Shown here one piece after another: positions 43,622 through 53,216 of a stretch of DNA of 64,000 bases. Origin of the DNA: Pelotomaculum sp. DTU098 (GTDB lineage Bacteria > Bacillota > Desulfotomaculia > Desulfotomaculales > Pelotomaculaceae); NCBI GenBank assembly GCA_001512635.1, contig LFSA01000027.1, forward strand, positions 1 through 64,000, written 5' to 3'. Both the position numbers and the translations under genes were made by a program. Below the pieces are notes generated by a model. The model was not told the origin of the DNA, ran no database searches, and was given only the letters and a program-made list of their open reading frames with translations. The stretch's first letter is position 1. The number at the start of each line of letters is the position of its first letter.

Positions 43622-45499
43622 TCACTGTTTGTCAATAGTCTGCTCACCAGCCAGTTTTCCATCAATGTAAACCTGGATTACAGCTTTACCGTAATAGGGC
43701 ACTTCTCTTACAACCTTTCTGCCCGGGGGGTGTTCTTTTTTGTAGACCTCGGTGCTTCCCCTGACATCGTTAACAACAATCTTTAATTCGTGCCTTTTTC
43801 CGTCATCAGGAATCAACGCTTCAACTTCAACCTCGCGTCTTTCCGGCCCGGGGCCGTTACTGACAGTAACTTGCACCTCCGAACCTTCCTCGACTTCCGA
43901 ACCACTGCCAGGATTTTGACTGATGATCTGACCTTGCATATATTCTGCGCTTGCTGCCCTGATTACATTATCAGCCATTTTTAGTTTTACTTTTTCCAAT
44001 TCCCACCTGGCCTGTTCCTCCGTCATACCAATCAGGTTAGGTATCTTCCGGAGGACTGGTTGCGGACCCTTGCTCACATACAAAGTCACTCCGGACCCCT
44101 TGGTCAGGCTGGTCTCGGGCTTGGGGTCCTGGTCCATCACCACCCCAGCCGGGTAATCGTTGCTGTACCTCTCCTGGTAAGGCTCGTACACAATCAGCTC
44201 GTGCTGGCTAATCTTGACCCTGGCGTCGCTGAGCGTGTAGCCTATGACATTCGGTACCGTGCGGTATTCCGGCCCCCGGCTGATTGTCAGGGTAACGTTC
44301 CTGGTTACTTTGACCATGGTATCCGGCGGGGGATCCTGGGAGATAACATTTTCAGGGGGAATTGTGGGGTGATAATGCCAGTTTTCCTGAATGTTTTTAA
44401 AACCCTGGCGCTGGAGAATGGCCCGCGCCTCTTCCAGGGTACTTCCCTCAACATTGGGCATTTGGATCTCCGGAACGTTGACATATATTTCAAAGGTTGC
44501 ATATAATGCTGCCACCAGAATCAAGGCCACCAGCGTTCCCCATAACCAGGCAAGCCTGCGCTTTTTCGGCCTGGCAACAGCCTCCCCTGCCTGTTGAATC
44601 GGCTCCTCCTTGTTTTTCACTGCGGGAATAACTCGAGTCGCAAACTCATCAAGCTGCGCTGCAGCACCTGAATCCTGGAAAACTTGACCGGCCAGTCCCT
44701 CCAGGTCTGCTAAAAGGGCCCTGGCTGAGCCATAACGATCCACTATATTCTTAGCCATAGCGCGGGTAATAATTCTCTCCAAAGCCGGGGACACCGCAGG
44801 ATTCAGGCTGGATGGAAGTGCCGGCACTTCCTTTATGTGCTTCAGGGCAACTCCTATGGGTGTATCTCCCTGGAAGGGCAGAACACCGGTAGCCATCTCG
44901 TACATGACAACGCCCAGTGAATAAAGATCGGAACGCTCATCGGACGTCTCCCCCCGCGCCTGTTCCGGAGAAATATAGTGAACCGAACCCAGGACTGTGT
45001 CGCTCTGGGTCAGGGTAGCCGTGGTGGCTTCCCTGGCTATGCCGAAATCCGTAAGCTTAGCCCGTCCCACCGCTGTGATTAAAATATTTTGAGGCTTGAC
45101 ATCCCGGTGGACGATGTTGTTTTCATGGGCATGCTGCAGGGCTTCAGCCACCTGCCTGGCAATTTGAATAATCCGTTCCTGGGGTAAAGCACCCTGGGCC
45201 CTGATCAGGTTTTTCAGGTTGTCCCCCTCCACATACTCCATTACCAGATAATGGACATCGTTTTCCCTGCCCACATCATAGATACTGACAATGTTCGGGT
45301 GGGAAAGGCTTGCAACGGCCTGGGCTTCCCTGCGAAACCGTTTCACAAAATCCTCGTCGCAGGTAAATTCAGGCCGCAGGACCTTTATGGTGACCAGCCG
45401 GTTTAAAAAGGTGTCCCGGCCCTTGTAGACTATAGCCATGCCCCCGCCGCCAAGCTGCTCGAGGATCTCGTAACGGTTCCCTAAAAGCTTCCCGATCAA
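43622..45499 (-). CDS. pknB: PASTA-domain Ser/Thr protein kinase PrkC/PknB
   Basis: A 625-residue membrane kinase. The N-terminal kinase domain (about 8-275) has LGGGGMAIVYKG, HRDVKPQN and DFGIAR. A membrane helix is at about 328-347. Three PASTA repeats outside (about 350-560) bind peptidoglycan or muropeptide, and a 60-residue tail follows. TTG at 45499 is eight bases after GAGG; GTG at 45508 overlaps the SD. The cluster encodes its phosphatase (prpC), two FHA proteins and two cell-wall genes, so it links wall signals to growth or spore exit. Confidence 0.95.
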   Translation of the reverse strand: MIGKLLGNRYEILEQLGGGGMAIVYKGRDTFLNRLVTIKVLRPEFTCDEDFVKRFRREAQAVASLSHPNIVSIYDVGRENDVHYLVMEYVEGDNLKNLIRAQGALPQERIIQIARQVAEALQHAHENNIVHRDVKPQNILITAVGRAKLTDFGIAREATTATLTQSDTVLGSVHYISPEQARGETSDERSDLYSLGVVMYEMATGVLPFQGDTPIGVALKHIKEVPALPSSLNPAVSPALERIITRAMAKNIVDRYGSARALLADLEGLAGQVFQDSGAAAQLDEFATRVIPAVKNKEEPIQQAGEAVARPKKRRLAWLWGTLVALILVAALYATFEIYVNVPEIQMPNVEGSTLEEARAILQRQGFKNIQENWHYHPTIPPENVISQDPPPDTMVKVTRNVTLTISRGPEYRTVPNVIGYTLSDARVKISQHELIVYEPYQERYSNDYPAGVVMDQDPKPETSLTKGSGVTLYVSKGPQPVLRKIPNLIGMTEEQARWELEKVKLKMADNVIRAASAEYMQGQIISQNPGSGSEVEEGSEVQVTVSNGPGPERREVEVEALIPDDGKRHELKIVVNDVRGSTEVYKKEHPPGRKVVREVPYYGKAVIQVYIDGKLAGEQTIDKQ

Positions 45500-45587
45500 T
45501 GATTTCACCTCAAATCTATGTTGAAGAGAATACTCTCTGATTTACCAATTATGCAACGGCAACCCTCATTCCGGCAACTGCCAAAAA

Positions 45588-46982
45588 TCAGTAGCCCCTT
45601 GAAAGAGCCGCAGCCATAAGCTGCCCGGCAATGGGTGCAGCCACGGCGCCGCCCGCTCCGGCGTTTTCCAGGACAACCGCAACTGCAATTGCCGGCTGTT
45701 CAGCCGGGGCGAAGCCGATGAACCAGGCGTGGGTCGGTCCGTGGGGATTCTGGGCGGAACCGGTCTTGCCGGCCACCTGCATCCCCGGAAGCCTGGCGGC
45801 CCGCGCCGTTCCATCCTCCACAGCAGCTATCATCCCTTCTTTGATAATAGCGGCAATAGCCGGAGTAGTTGCCCTTTGCCAGGAAACCTGAGCAGCTTTG
45901 TGAATGGTAACTCCCATTGAATCCCTGACGGAATCAACCAGATACGGCTGCATGAGCGTACCTTCATTGGCAATTGCCGCTGCCACCAGGGCCATATGAA
46001 AAGGACTTACCAGCAACTGGCCCTGGCCGATGGCGCTGCTGGCCAATTCAGGATTGGTCATCTCGTTTTTGGAAGCCATGGTGCAAGGGCGGACAGGAAC
46101 TCCCAGGCCGGGATCCCGGGCCAGGCCGAAGGCCTTAAATGCCTGCTGGAAACCAGCGGCCTCCTGGCTTAGACCCAGCCGTGCAAAGGTGGTATTACAG
46201 GAAACTGCCAGCGCTTTTCTCAAGTCAACTCCCCCGTGGGCCGCCAGGTCGGTGAGCTTGTACCCCTCAACTTCCAGGAAACCCTGGCAGTTGAAGGTCC
46301 TGGTAGCCAGACCCGGATCGGCAGCCAGCGCTCCTGCAGCAGTAACCACCTTAAATATGGAACCAGGCGGGTAGGCCCCCTGGGCAGCCCGGTTCAGCAA
46401 GGGTGATGAAGGATCCTGGACCAGCCCGGACCAGATCTCGTCCAGCTTATTGGGATCGTAGCTGGGACTTGAAACCATCGCCCTTATGGCGCCGGTCCTG
46501 GGGTCCAGCATAACCACGGCGCCCCGCCGGCCACCCAGCAGGTCCAGGGCCAGTTTCTGGAGTCGGGCATCAATGGTAAGGAAAACGTCGCCGCCTGCCT
46601 GCTCCCTGCCGAGGAGCCTGTTTATTAAATTCCGGGTGCGGTCATTACCCTCCATCCCCAGCAGGTAACTGTCATAAGCAGATTCAAGCCCGGCCCTGCC
46701 ATAGCGCTCTGAAATATAGCCAACCAAGTGGGCAGCAGCGGCCCCTTCCGGATAAACACGCCGGCCCCGGCCTTCCCGGTACTCCGTTTTAGCCAGAGCA
46801 ACTCCTTTAGCATCAAAGATCGTGCCCCGCCTGACCTGGGCCTCCAGTTCGTAAAGCCGGCGGTTGTAGGGATTGGCCGCCAGCTCGGGCCCCTTGATTA
46901 ACTGCAGGTAGGAAAGGTATAGGATAAAAACTATAAACAGACCAAGAAGCAAATAACTTAGTTTGAGGATATTATTTTTCAT
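45588..46982 (-). CDS. pbpA: Penicillin-binding protein 2 / PbpA (class B transpeptidase)
   Basis: A 464-residue membrane-anchored transpeptidase. One membrane helix lies at about 5-27, a short dimerisation part follows, and the catalytic domain has the SxxK motif in PPGSIFKVV, SxN in SCNTTF and KTG in AGKTGSAQNP. It pairs with the SEDS glycosyltransferase upstream, whose stop overlaps its ATG (ATGA). Length matches actinobacterial PbpA. It could serve elongation, division or spore cortex. Confidence 0.92.
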   Translation of the reverse strand: MKNNILKLSYLLLGLFIVFILYLSYLQLIKGPELAANPYNRRLYELEAQVRRGTIFDAKGVALAKTEYREGRGRRVYPEGAAAAHLVGYISERYGRAGLESAYDSYLLGMEGNDRTRNLINRLLGREQAGGDVFLTIDARLQKLALDLLGGRRGAVVMLDPRTGAIRAMVSSPSYDPNKLDEIWSGLVQDPSSPLLNRAAQGAYPPGSIFKVVTAAGALAADPGLATRTFNCQGFLEVEGYKLTDLAAHGGVDLRKALAVSCNTTFARLGLSQEAAGFQQAFKAFGLARDPGLGVPVRPCTMASKNEMTNPELASSAIGQGQLLVSPFHMALVAAAIANEGTLMQPYLVDSVRDSMGVTIHKAAQVSWQRATTPAIAAIIKEGMIAAVEDGTARAARLPGMQVAGKTGSAQNPHGPTHAWFIGFAPAEQPAIAVAVVLENAGAGGAVAAPIAGQLMAAALSRGY

Positions 46983-48307
46983 GGGCTGTCCTGCGCCTCA
47001 TTGGAAATATTCAGCAACAATCCCAGGAGAATAAAGTTAGCCACCAGCGAACTTCCTCCATAGCTGATAAAGGGCAGTGTTACACCGGTCAAGGGCAGGA
47101 GCCCGGTCACACCCGCCAGGATAATGAAAGCCTGCAGCCCAAGCAGGGCGGTTAGACCGGAACCTGCCAGCGCGGCAAAATCATCCTTGGCCTGGAGGGC
47201 TATTCTCAACCCCCTGTAAATTAAAACCATGAATAAGACAGTTATGGCTGCACCGCCTGCCAGGCCCAATTCTTCACAACAAGCGGAAAAAATAATATCC
47301 GTGTGAACTGCCGGAATATAGTTAGGGTAGCCCTGGCCTAAACCCGTACCCAAAACGCCACCCGACCCGATGGCAAAAAGGGACTGGGTCACCTGGTATC
47401 CTGCCGTGTCAATGAAGGACCATGGATCCAGCCAGATCTCAACCCGGTTGCGCACATGATCAAATAGATAATAACTGGCAGTAGCTCCGGCTACAAAAAG
47501 CCCCAGCCCAAAAACAGTATACAGGAACCGGGAAGTGGCAACATAGACCATGGCCAGAAAGGTGCAAAAATAAATCAGGGCGGTGCCCAGATCCTTTTGA
47601 AAGATAAGGAGCAGCAGGGAAATTCCCCACATGGCGACCAGGGGAATCCATTCCTGGGGCCCCGGGAGTGCAATCCCGCCCAGGCTGCGCGTGCCGGCAG
47701 TGAGCAGGACCCTGTTCTCGGCAAGATAACTGGCCAGAAAAAGAACCACCAGGATCTTCACAAATTCGGAAGGTTGCAGGTAAAAAACACCAAAATCAAG
47801 CCAGCTCCTGGCACCACCTTGTTCAGTTCCGAAAAAAATGGGCAGGATCAGGGCAATTATCCCGGCCAGAGCATAAATGTATTTATAATCGCTCAAAAAA
47901 CGGAAGTCCTGCAAGAACCGGGTAGTCAGAACCAGCGCCAGGAGACTGATTAGGAGCCAGATAAACTGCCGCAGTCCGTAGGCAGGGTCCAGCCTGAACA
48001 AAAAAACCAGCCCGGTTGCCGAGAGGACGGCAACAACCGGCAGTAAAAATGTGTCCCCCCTGTATCCGCTCCACCGCCAGTAAAAATGAACCAGAAAAAA
48101 TGCTAACGTAACTACCACTCCAGCTATAAGGACCTGACTGGTGGCGCTTTCCAACCCCAGGTAAAGGACCAGTGTCCCGGCCAATAGGTAAACCCCGGCA
48201 AGCAGGAGCAGGTTTCTCTCCAAATAACGGTTCATATTGCGTTCTCTGCTCCCGGTATTATTAAAGTTTTCCAGTCTGTCTCCCAGTAGCTGTATCCCGG
48301 GATTCAT
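46979..48307 (-). CDS. SEDS peptidoglycan polymerase (FtsW/RodA/SpoVE family)
   Basis: A 442-residue protein with about ten membrane helices. Family blocks are GGARSWLDFGVFYLQPSEFVK near 178-198, QKDLGTALI near 230 and the C-terminal GGSSLVANFILLG. It polymerises lipid II. ATG at 48307 has GGAGG six bases upstream. Its stop overlaps the pbpA start, so the two are made together. FtsW and RodA cannot be told apart with certainty by sequence; the operon order matches actinobacterial rodA. Confidence 0.93.
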   Translation of the reverse strand: MNPGIQLLGDRLENFNNTGSRERNMNRYLERNLLLLAGVYLLAGTLVLYLGLESATSQVLIAGVVVTLAFFLVHFYWRWSGYRGDTFLLPVVAVLSATGLVFLFRLDPAYGLRQFIWLLISLLALVLTTRFLQDFRFLSDYKYIYALAGIIALILPIFFGTEQGGARSWLDFGVFYLQPSEFVKILVVLFLASYLAENRVLLTAGTRSLGGIALPGPQEWIPLVAMWGISLLLLIFQKDLGTALIYFCTFLAMVYVATSRFLYTVFGLGLFVAGATASYYLFDHVRNRVEIWLDPWSFIDTAGYQVTQSLFAIGSGGVLGTGLGQGYPNYIPAVHTDIIFSACCEELGLAGGAAITVLFMVLIYRGLRIALQAKDDFAALAGSGLTALLGLQAFIILAGVTGLLPLTGVTLPFISYGGSSLVANFILLGLLLNISNEAQDSP

Positions 48308-48504
48308 AAAGGACCTCCATTAGTTTTATATACGATAAAAATTATGATTATTACGAGGTAAAAAAGAAAATCCGTTTCAAAATTCGACGTTCTTCTTATA
48401 TTTATTTATTGTTTACCTGTTTAACCTTATTTCCAGGTTTAGGCTGTTAGATTCTTGATGGACAAGGTGATTCTTTTTTCTTTGCCCGTTTAAATCAACA
48501 ATTT

Positions 48505-49218
48505 TCAACACTCCAGGAGGATCATTGTAATATTATCCGACCCGCCGCAAGCCAGCGCCCTGTCTAAGAGATTCTGCAAGGATGATTCAAGATCTGGTGA
48601 ATTACTGATGGTAAGCAGGATCTCCTCGGGTCGCAGGTAAATGGTCAAACCGTCTGTGCAGATCAGGATCAAATTTCCCGGAAGAACCTGGAACCGGTAA
48701 AGATCCACTTCAAGGGACAGTCCTATCCCAAGCGCTCTGGTCAGTACATTACGCTGGGGGTGATTGAAAGCTTGTTCCTCGGTAAGACCGCCGTTTTTAA
48801 CCATTTCCTGCACCAGGGAATGATCTTCCGTCAGGCGGGTTATTATGCCGTCCCTGATTAAATAGGCACGGCTGTCCCCTACCTGGGCTACATAGAGTTC
48901 ATTTCCCCGCTTCAGGCAGGCGGTTACAGTGGTACCCATTCCCGCCCATTCCGGGTTACGGCTGGCCACTTCATAAATAGAGCGGTTTGCTTCCTTGACA
49001 CTCTTTACCAGGGCCTTTTCAGGCGGGGTCCCGCTGGCAAGTTCCCTTCCCAGTTCACGTTCCAGGATCCGCAAGGCCATGCTGCTGGCAACCTCCCCGG
49101 CCTGGTGACCTCCCATACCGTCGGCTACTGCAAACAGCCCTGTTTCTGGTGAGATACATAAACTGTCTTCATTTGTAGTCCGGACCAGTCCAGTATCAGA
49201 TATCTGAGCCCATCTCAT
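48505..49218 (-). CDS. prpC: PP2C-type protein phosphatase PrpC/PstP
   Basis: A 237-residue cytosolic metal-dependent Ser/Thr phosphatase that reverses PknB phosphorylation. Motifs: TNEDS near 16-20, FAVADGMGGHQAGEVAS near 30-46, GDSRAYLIR near 117-125 and the C-terminal GGSDNITMIL. The start overlaps the end of the FHA gene by 23 bases. A 197-base AT-rich gap follows before ftsW, so the downstream wall genes may have an own promoter. Confidence 0.95.
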   Translation of the reverse strand: MRWAQISDTGLVRTTNEDSLCISPETGLFAVADGMGGHQAGEVASSMALRILERELGRELASGTPPEKALVKSVKEANRSIYEVASRNPEWAGMGTTVTACLKRGNELYVAQVGDSRAYLIRDGIITRLTEDHSLVQEMVKNGGLTEEQAFNHPQRNVLTRALGIGLSLEVDLYRFQVLPGNLILICTDGLTIYLRPEEILLTISNSPDLESSLQNLLDRALACGGSDNITMILLEC

Positions 49219-49696
49219 ACCCCCACCTCACAAACTGAAAAGTAATACCGCCTACTCTAATCATGTCGGCATTGGCCAAAACGGTTGGTTTTGAAATCTG
49301 CACCCCGTTTAAAAAGGTTCCATTGGTGCTATTAAGATCTTCCAGCCAGTATTGCCCCTCCTTTAAATAGATACGGGCATGCCGGGTAGAAGCGAAGGAA
49401 TCCACCGTTGGAATATCATTTTCCTCACTTCGGCCAATGAAGATTTCTTTGTTAACAGCAAAGGTGTCTCCGGGCTGCAGCTCCGCTATGGAGCTCTCCA
49501 GTACGGTGAGCGAAACACCAGCCCCCCTGGAATCAGGATCCTTATCCTCCGGAGACTTTGCAGGCGGTTCGATCTCCTGGCGGTCTGCGGGAAGCTTTTT
49601 GAGATCGCCAATCATCCATTTAACCAGGCTGAATAGGAAAAGGAGCAACAGAAACAGGAATGAATAGCGCAAAACCGCTAACACGATCCCAGCCAT
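49196..49696 (-). CDS. fhaB: FHA-domain protein, membrane anchored (FhaB/FipA-like)
   Basis: A 166-residue protein. One membrane helix (about 6-29), a charged linker, and an FHA domain (about 80-160) with GRSEENDI, SxxH in STRHARI and NGTFLNG. FHA domains bind phosphothreonine, here likely on PknB or its targets. In actinobacteria FhaB connects PknB and wall enzymes. ATG lies six bases after AGGTGG, following the FhaA-like gene by one base. Confidence 0.9.
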   Translation of the reverse strand: MAGIVLAVLRYSFLFLLLLFLFSLVKWMIGDLKKLPADRQEIEPPAKSPEDKDPDSRGAGVSLTVLESSIAELQPGDTFAVNKEIFIGRSEENDIPTVDSFASTRHARIYLKEGQYWLEDLNSTNGTFLNGVQISKPTVLANADMIRVGGITFQFVRWGYEMGSDI

Positions 49697-49697
49697 C

Positions 49698-50459
49698 TTA
49701 ATCCACCTTAAAGGTACAGATAGTTGTACCGAAGGTCAATACATCTCCCGGCTCCAGCACCTTTGAAGTAATTCTAACACCGTTGACCAGGGTGCCGTTA
49801 GTGCTTCCAAGATCCTGAATGGTATAGCGGCCCCGGTGCAGCTCCAGGCGGGCGTGGCGCCGGGATACGCTTGTATCGTTAAATACGATCTGGCAATCCT
49901 CGCGGCGTCCGATCAAAATGTTAACTCCCTTTAAAGGGAAAATCCTTCCCTGCTCAGGTCCTTCATCCACTTCAAGAACTCCGTAGACCCGCGGTTGGTG
50001 ATCTGCCCGCACGCTGTCCTTTACCGGAATGAAACGCTGGGTACGTTCGATATCCCCTTCCTGTCCAGCAGGTTCTTCCGGAGCAGCAGTTGTTTTAAAA
50101 GCGGACTCCAACCTGATCATGCCGGCAGAAAGGTTTTCATCCGTGTTGAAACTAACCGACGGCTGTCCTGTAAGTGTGTATTTTTTTTCCTTTGCCTTCT
50201 GGCTGATATAATCCTGCAGCTCGCTGGAGAGTAGATTACCAAAATTAGCAATCTTCTCCCAGTCAGAAGGGTTAAGGTAAACTACATAATGATTTGGAAC
50301 ATAAATACGATTGATGCTGACGCGCCTGCAGTCTCTCATTTCCCTGGCCAGCCGCTTGGCGATTTCTACGGGCTGCACACACCCGCCGCCAAAGGTATCC
50401 TTGAAAAAGCCTTCTATGTACTTTTCCAGACTTCCTTCCAGTCCTGAGAACAAACCCAT
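49698..50459 (-). CDS. fhaA: DUF3662 plus FHA protein (FhaA-like)
   Basis: A 253-residue protein with the N-terminal DUF3662/FhaA domain (about 1-115: GLFSGLEGSLEKYIEGFF) and a C-terminal FHA domain (about 165-250) with GRREDCQI, SRRHARL and NGTLVNG. ATG at 50459 has GGGAG nine bases upstream; the open frame to 50564 runs into rlmN and is not used. It is the first gene of the phospho-signalling block after rlmN. Confidence 0.9.
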   Translation of the reverse strand: MGLFSGLEGSLEKYIEGFFKDTFGGGCVQPVEIAKRLAREMRDCRRVSINRIYVPNHYVVYLNPSDWEKIANFGNLLSSELQDYISQKAKEKKYTLTGQPSVSFNTDENLSAGMIRLESAFKTTAAPEEPAGQEGDIERTQRFIPVKDSVRADHQPRVYGVLEVDEGPEQGRIFPLKGVNILIGRREDCQIVFNDTSVSRRHARLELHRGRYTIQDLGSTNGTLVNGVRITSKVLEPGDVLTFGTTICTFKVD

Positions 50460-50520
50460 AAAGCTCATCTCCCGGCTGGTTTTTCGCATACCCGCGCTAT
50501 TACTTTGGACGGCTAAAGCC

Positions 50521-51606
50521 TCATACGGGTTCAGCAGGGGATCTGCCCGGAGCAACAGCAACACCGGGGTAAAACCTTCGCCTCAATTGCCCGCAAGCCG
50601 CATCAATCTCCGCACCAAGTTTCCGCCTGACAGTAGTTGCTACACCATGCTTTTCTACAAGCCGCCTAAATTCTTTTACCCGTTCCCGGGAAGGCGGTGT
50701 AATACCCCTTTCGGGTACAGGGTTGGCAGGAATCAGGTTGAGGTGGGCAAGCATTCCCGACAGCAGCCGGCCCAGTTCCACTGCATGCTCGTCGTGATCG
50801 TTGACACCCTTGATCAGGGCGTACTCAAAGGTAACCCGCCTTCCCGTCTCCCTGGCGTAATCCCTGCAGGAGGCAATCAGCTCTGCTATGGGATATTTTT
50901 TATTTACCGGCACCAGGCTATCCCTGAGGACATCATTGGGCGCGTGCAATGATACTGCCAGTGTCAGCGGAAGCCTTTCGGCTGCCAGCGCCCTGATTTG
51001 CGGAACAAGGCCGCAGGTTGAGATAGTTATATGACGAAGCCCGATATTTAAACCCCAGGGAGCAGAAACCTGCCTGATAAAAGCAAGGGTGGCGTCATAA
51101 TTGTCCAGAGGCTCCCCGGAACCCATCAAGACCAGGTGACTGATCCTCTGTCCGCTATCCTTCTGCATCCCAAGAACCTGGTCGTACATCTCTCCGGAGC
51201 TTAAGTTTCTTACAAGCCCTTCCAGACCGGAGGCGCAGAGCCTGCATCCCATCCGGCAGCCAACCTGCGTAGAAATACAGGCAGAATTTCCGTAATTGTG
51301 CTTCATCAAGACACTTTCAACCGCCTGTCCGTCATGCAGGCCGAACAGGTATTTAATCGTGTCACCCCGCTTGGAAACCCTCCTGGCCAGTATTTCCGGC
51401 CTGCTGATCCAGGCTTCAGCAGCCAGGCGTTCCCTGAGAGCCCTGGGAAGATTGGTCATTTCCAGGAAGGACTCCGCCCCCTTTTGAAAGAGCCATTCCG
51501 CCACCTGGCCGGCCCTGTATTTTTCAGCTCCCAGGCGTCCTAAAAAAAGCTCCAGTTGGGACAGGTTCAGGTCCTTTAAATTAACCTTGCCTGACACTAC
51601 GGGCAA
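50521..51606 (-). CDS. rlmN: 23S rRNA/tRNA adenine-C2 methyltransferase RlmN
   Basis: A 361-residue radical SAM enzyme. The [4Fe-4S] cysteines are C117, C121 and C124 in VGCRMGCRLC. GSGEPLDNYDA and SLHAPND follow, and the C-terminal Cys lies in DAACGQLR. It methylates A2503 of 23S rRNA and A37 of some tRNAs. The start could be TTG at 51606 or GTG at 51597. It follows rsmB, separated by 33 bases. Confidence 0.95.
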   Translation of the reverse strand: MPVVSGKVNLKDLNLSQLELFLGRLGAEKYRAGQVAEWLFQKGAESFLEMTNLPRALRERLAAEAWISRPEILARRVSKRGDTIKYLFGLHDGQAVESVLMKHNYGNSACISTQVGCRMGCRLCASGLEGLVRNLSSGEMYDQVLGMQKDSGQRISHLVLMGSGEPLDNYDATLAFIRQVSAPWGLNIGLRHITISTCGLVPQIRALAAERLPLTLAVSLHAPNDVLRDSLVPVNKKYPIAELIASCRDYARETGRRVTFEYALIKGVNDHDEHAVELGRLLSGMLAHLNLIPANPVPERGITPPSRERVKEFRRLVEKHGVATTVRRKLGAEIDAACGQLRRRFYPGVAVAPGRSPAEPV

Positions 51607-51639
51607 AACCTTCTTTCTGAAGAAATTATTCTCCGTCCT

Positions 51640-53010
51640 TTAAGCCAATCCTTTTTTTCTCAACCGGGCTATAAAAAAGCCGTCCATCCCATGCCGGTGA
51701 GGATAAATCTGCAGGTAGCCCTCAGTCAGGGTCCCTTCCTGATCAAGGGCTCCGGGCAGGAATGGACTGAGGTCCTCCAGGACAAATTCCGGGTGGCCGG
51801 CAAGAAAGTTCTCCACCTGCCCCATGTTTTCTTCCCTGAGCAGGGTACAGGTGCTGTAAACCAGGACACCGCCATCCTTGACACAGCGGGAGGCGCTTTC
51901 CAGGATCTCAGCCTGGAGCTTTACGATGGCTGGAAGGTCCTCCGGCTTTATTCGCCAGCGGGCGTCAGGACGGCGTCTCAGGACGCCCAGTCCCGAACAG
52001 GGAGCATCGACCAGAACAAAATCGGCCAGGCCATTTAACTCTTCGGGCAGATTCCTGGCATCCCCCTCCCTGCATTCCACAATATCAATGCCAAGACGCT
52101 GGCAGTTCTCCCGGATCAAAGACAGTTTATGGGTATGGATCTCCAAAGCAAGAATAAAACCGCGGTTTTCCATCAGCTGGGCCAGGTGTGTGGTTTTACC
52201 GCCGGGAGCGCTGCAGGCGTCTATTACAAAGGAACCAGGTGAGGGCATTAAGGCCCTGCTGGCCAGCATAGAGCTTTCGTCCTGCACTTGAAACAAGCCC
52301 TCTTGAAATGACGGCAGCGAGCCCAGGGAATAAAAACCTTCGATTACCAGGCCTTCGGGGGCATAGACCGTTTCTGAAACCGTCAAACCTTCCCCGCGCA
52401 ACCTTTCAACCAGGCGGGCCCGCGTTATCTTCAAGGTGTTGGTGCGAATTGTGTTGGGGGCCGGCTTGTTATTGGCACGGCATAGTTCAATGGTTTCCTC
52501 CGGACCAAATTCCGCCAGCCAGCGCTCTACCATCCAGGCCGGATGGGAATAACGCAAAGAGATGTGCTCCAGGGGGTTATGGGACAGGGAAGGGTAGTTA
52601 ATTTCCCCGTGGCGGCGGGAAACACTGCGTAACACACCATTTACGAATTTTACAGAGCCCAGGTGACCGTACTTCTTTGCCAGTTCTGCCCCTTCGTTGC
52701 AGGCGGCGGAAGGGGGCACCTTTTCCATAAACAGCAGCTGGTATACACCCAGCCTGAGAATGTTTCGTATCGCCGGTGACTGGGACTGTAATGGTTTCTT
52801 AACAAAATGCCCTAAAATCCAGTCCAGGGTATTCAGGGAACGCAGGGTGCCGTAAGCAAGTTCAGTGGTAAAAGCCCGGTCCAGCTTTCCCGGACGGTAC
52901 TTTTCCAAAACCCGGTTCAAGGCAATGTTGGCAAAAGCGCCTTCCTCCTCCACTGCCCTGAGGACCATAAGAGCCAGCTCCCTGGCCGATATTTGGGACA
53001 ATAAAATCAC
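51640..53010 (-). CDS. rsmB: 16S rRNA (cytosine(967)-C5)-methyltransferase
   Basis: A 456-residue enzyme. An N-terminal NusB-like RNA-binding domain (about 6-140) precedes the methyltransferase domain. DACSAPGGKTTHLA near 263-276 binds SAM, and the two cysteines are in DAPCSGLG and YSTCTL. GTG start with AAAGGA upstream. It lies upstream of rlmN in the same direction. Confidence 0.95.
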   Translation of the reverse strand: MILLSQISARELALMVLRAVEEEGAFANIALNRVLEKYRPGKLDRAFTTELAYGTLRSLNTLDWILGHFVKKPLQSQSPAIRNILRLGVYQLLFMEKVPPSAACNEGAELAKKYGHLGSVKFVNGVLRSVSRRHGEINYPSLSHNPLEHISLRYSHPAWMVERWLAEFGPEETIELCRANNKPAPNTIRTNTLKITRARLVERLRGEGLTVSETVYAPEGLVIEGFYSLGSLPSFQEGLFQVQDESSMLASRALMPSPGSFVIDACSAPGGKTTHLAQLMENRGFILALEIHTHKLSLIRENCQRLGIDIVECREGDARNLPEELNGLADFVLVDAPCSGLGVLRRRPDARWRIKPEDLPAIVKLQAEILESASRCVKDGGVLVYSTCTLLREENMGQVENFLAGHPEFVLEDLSPFLPGALDQEGTLTEGYLQIYPHRHGMDGFFIARLRKKGLA

Positions 53011-53216
53011 GGTTCCTTTCCTAATTTATGAATATTCTTATCTTAAATCCCTTTACCTTGCCATGGTCTTGATCATGATTCTTACCTGGTTCAAACAATC
53101 TTATTCTCTATAGAAAAGCTTGTTATTTTAAAGAACTGTTTTATCTAAAACTGCTTAACTAAATTAGTCAACAGAACAACAAACTGGTGTATAGGAATAA
53201 TAATGGTTCTGGCCTA

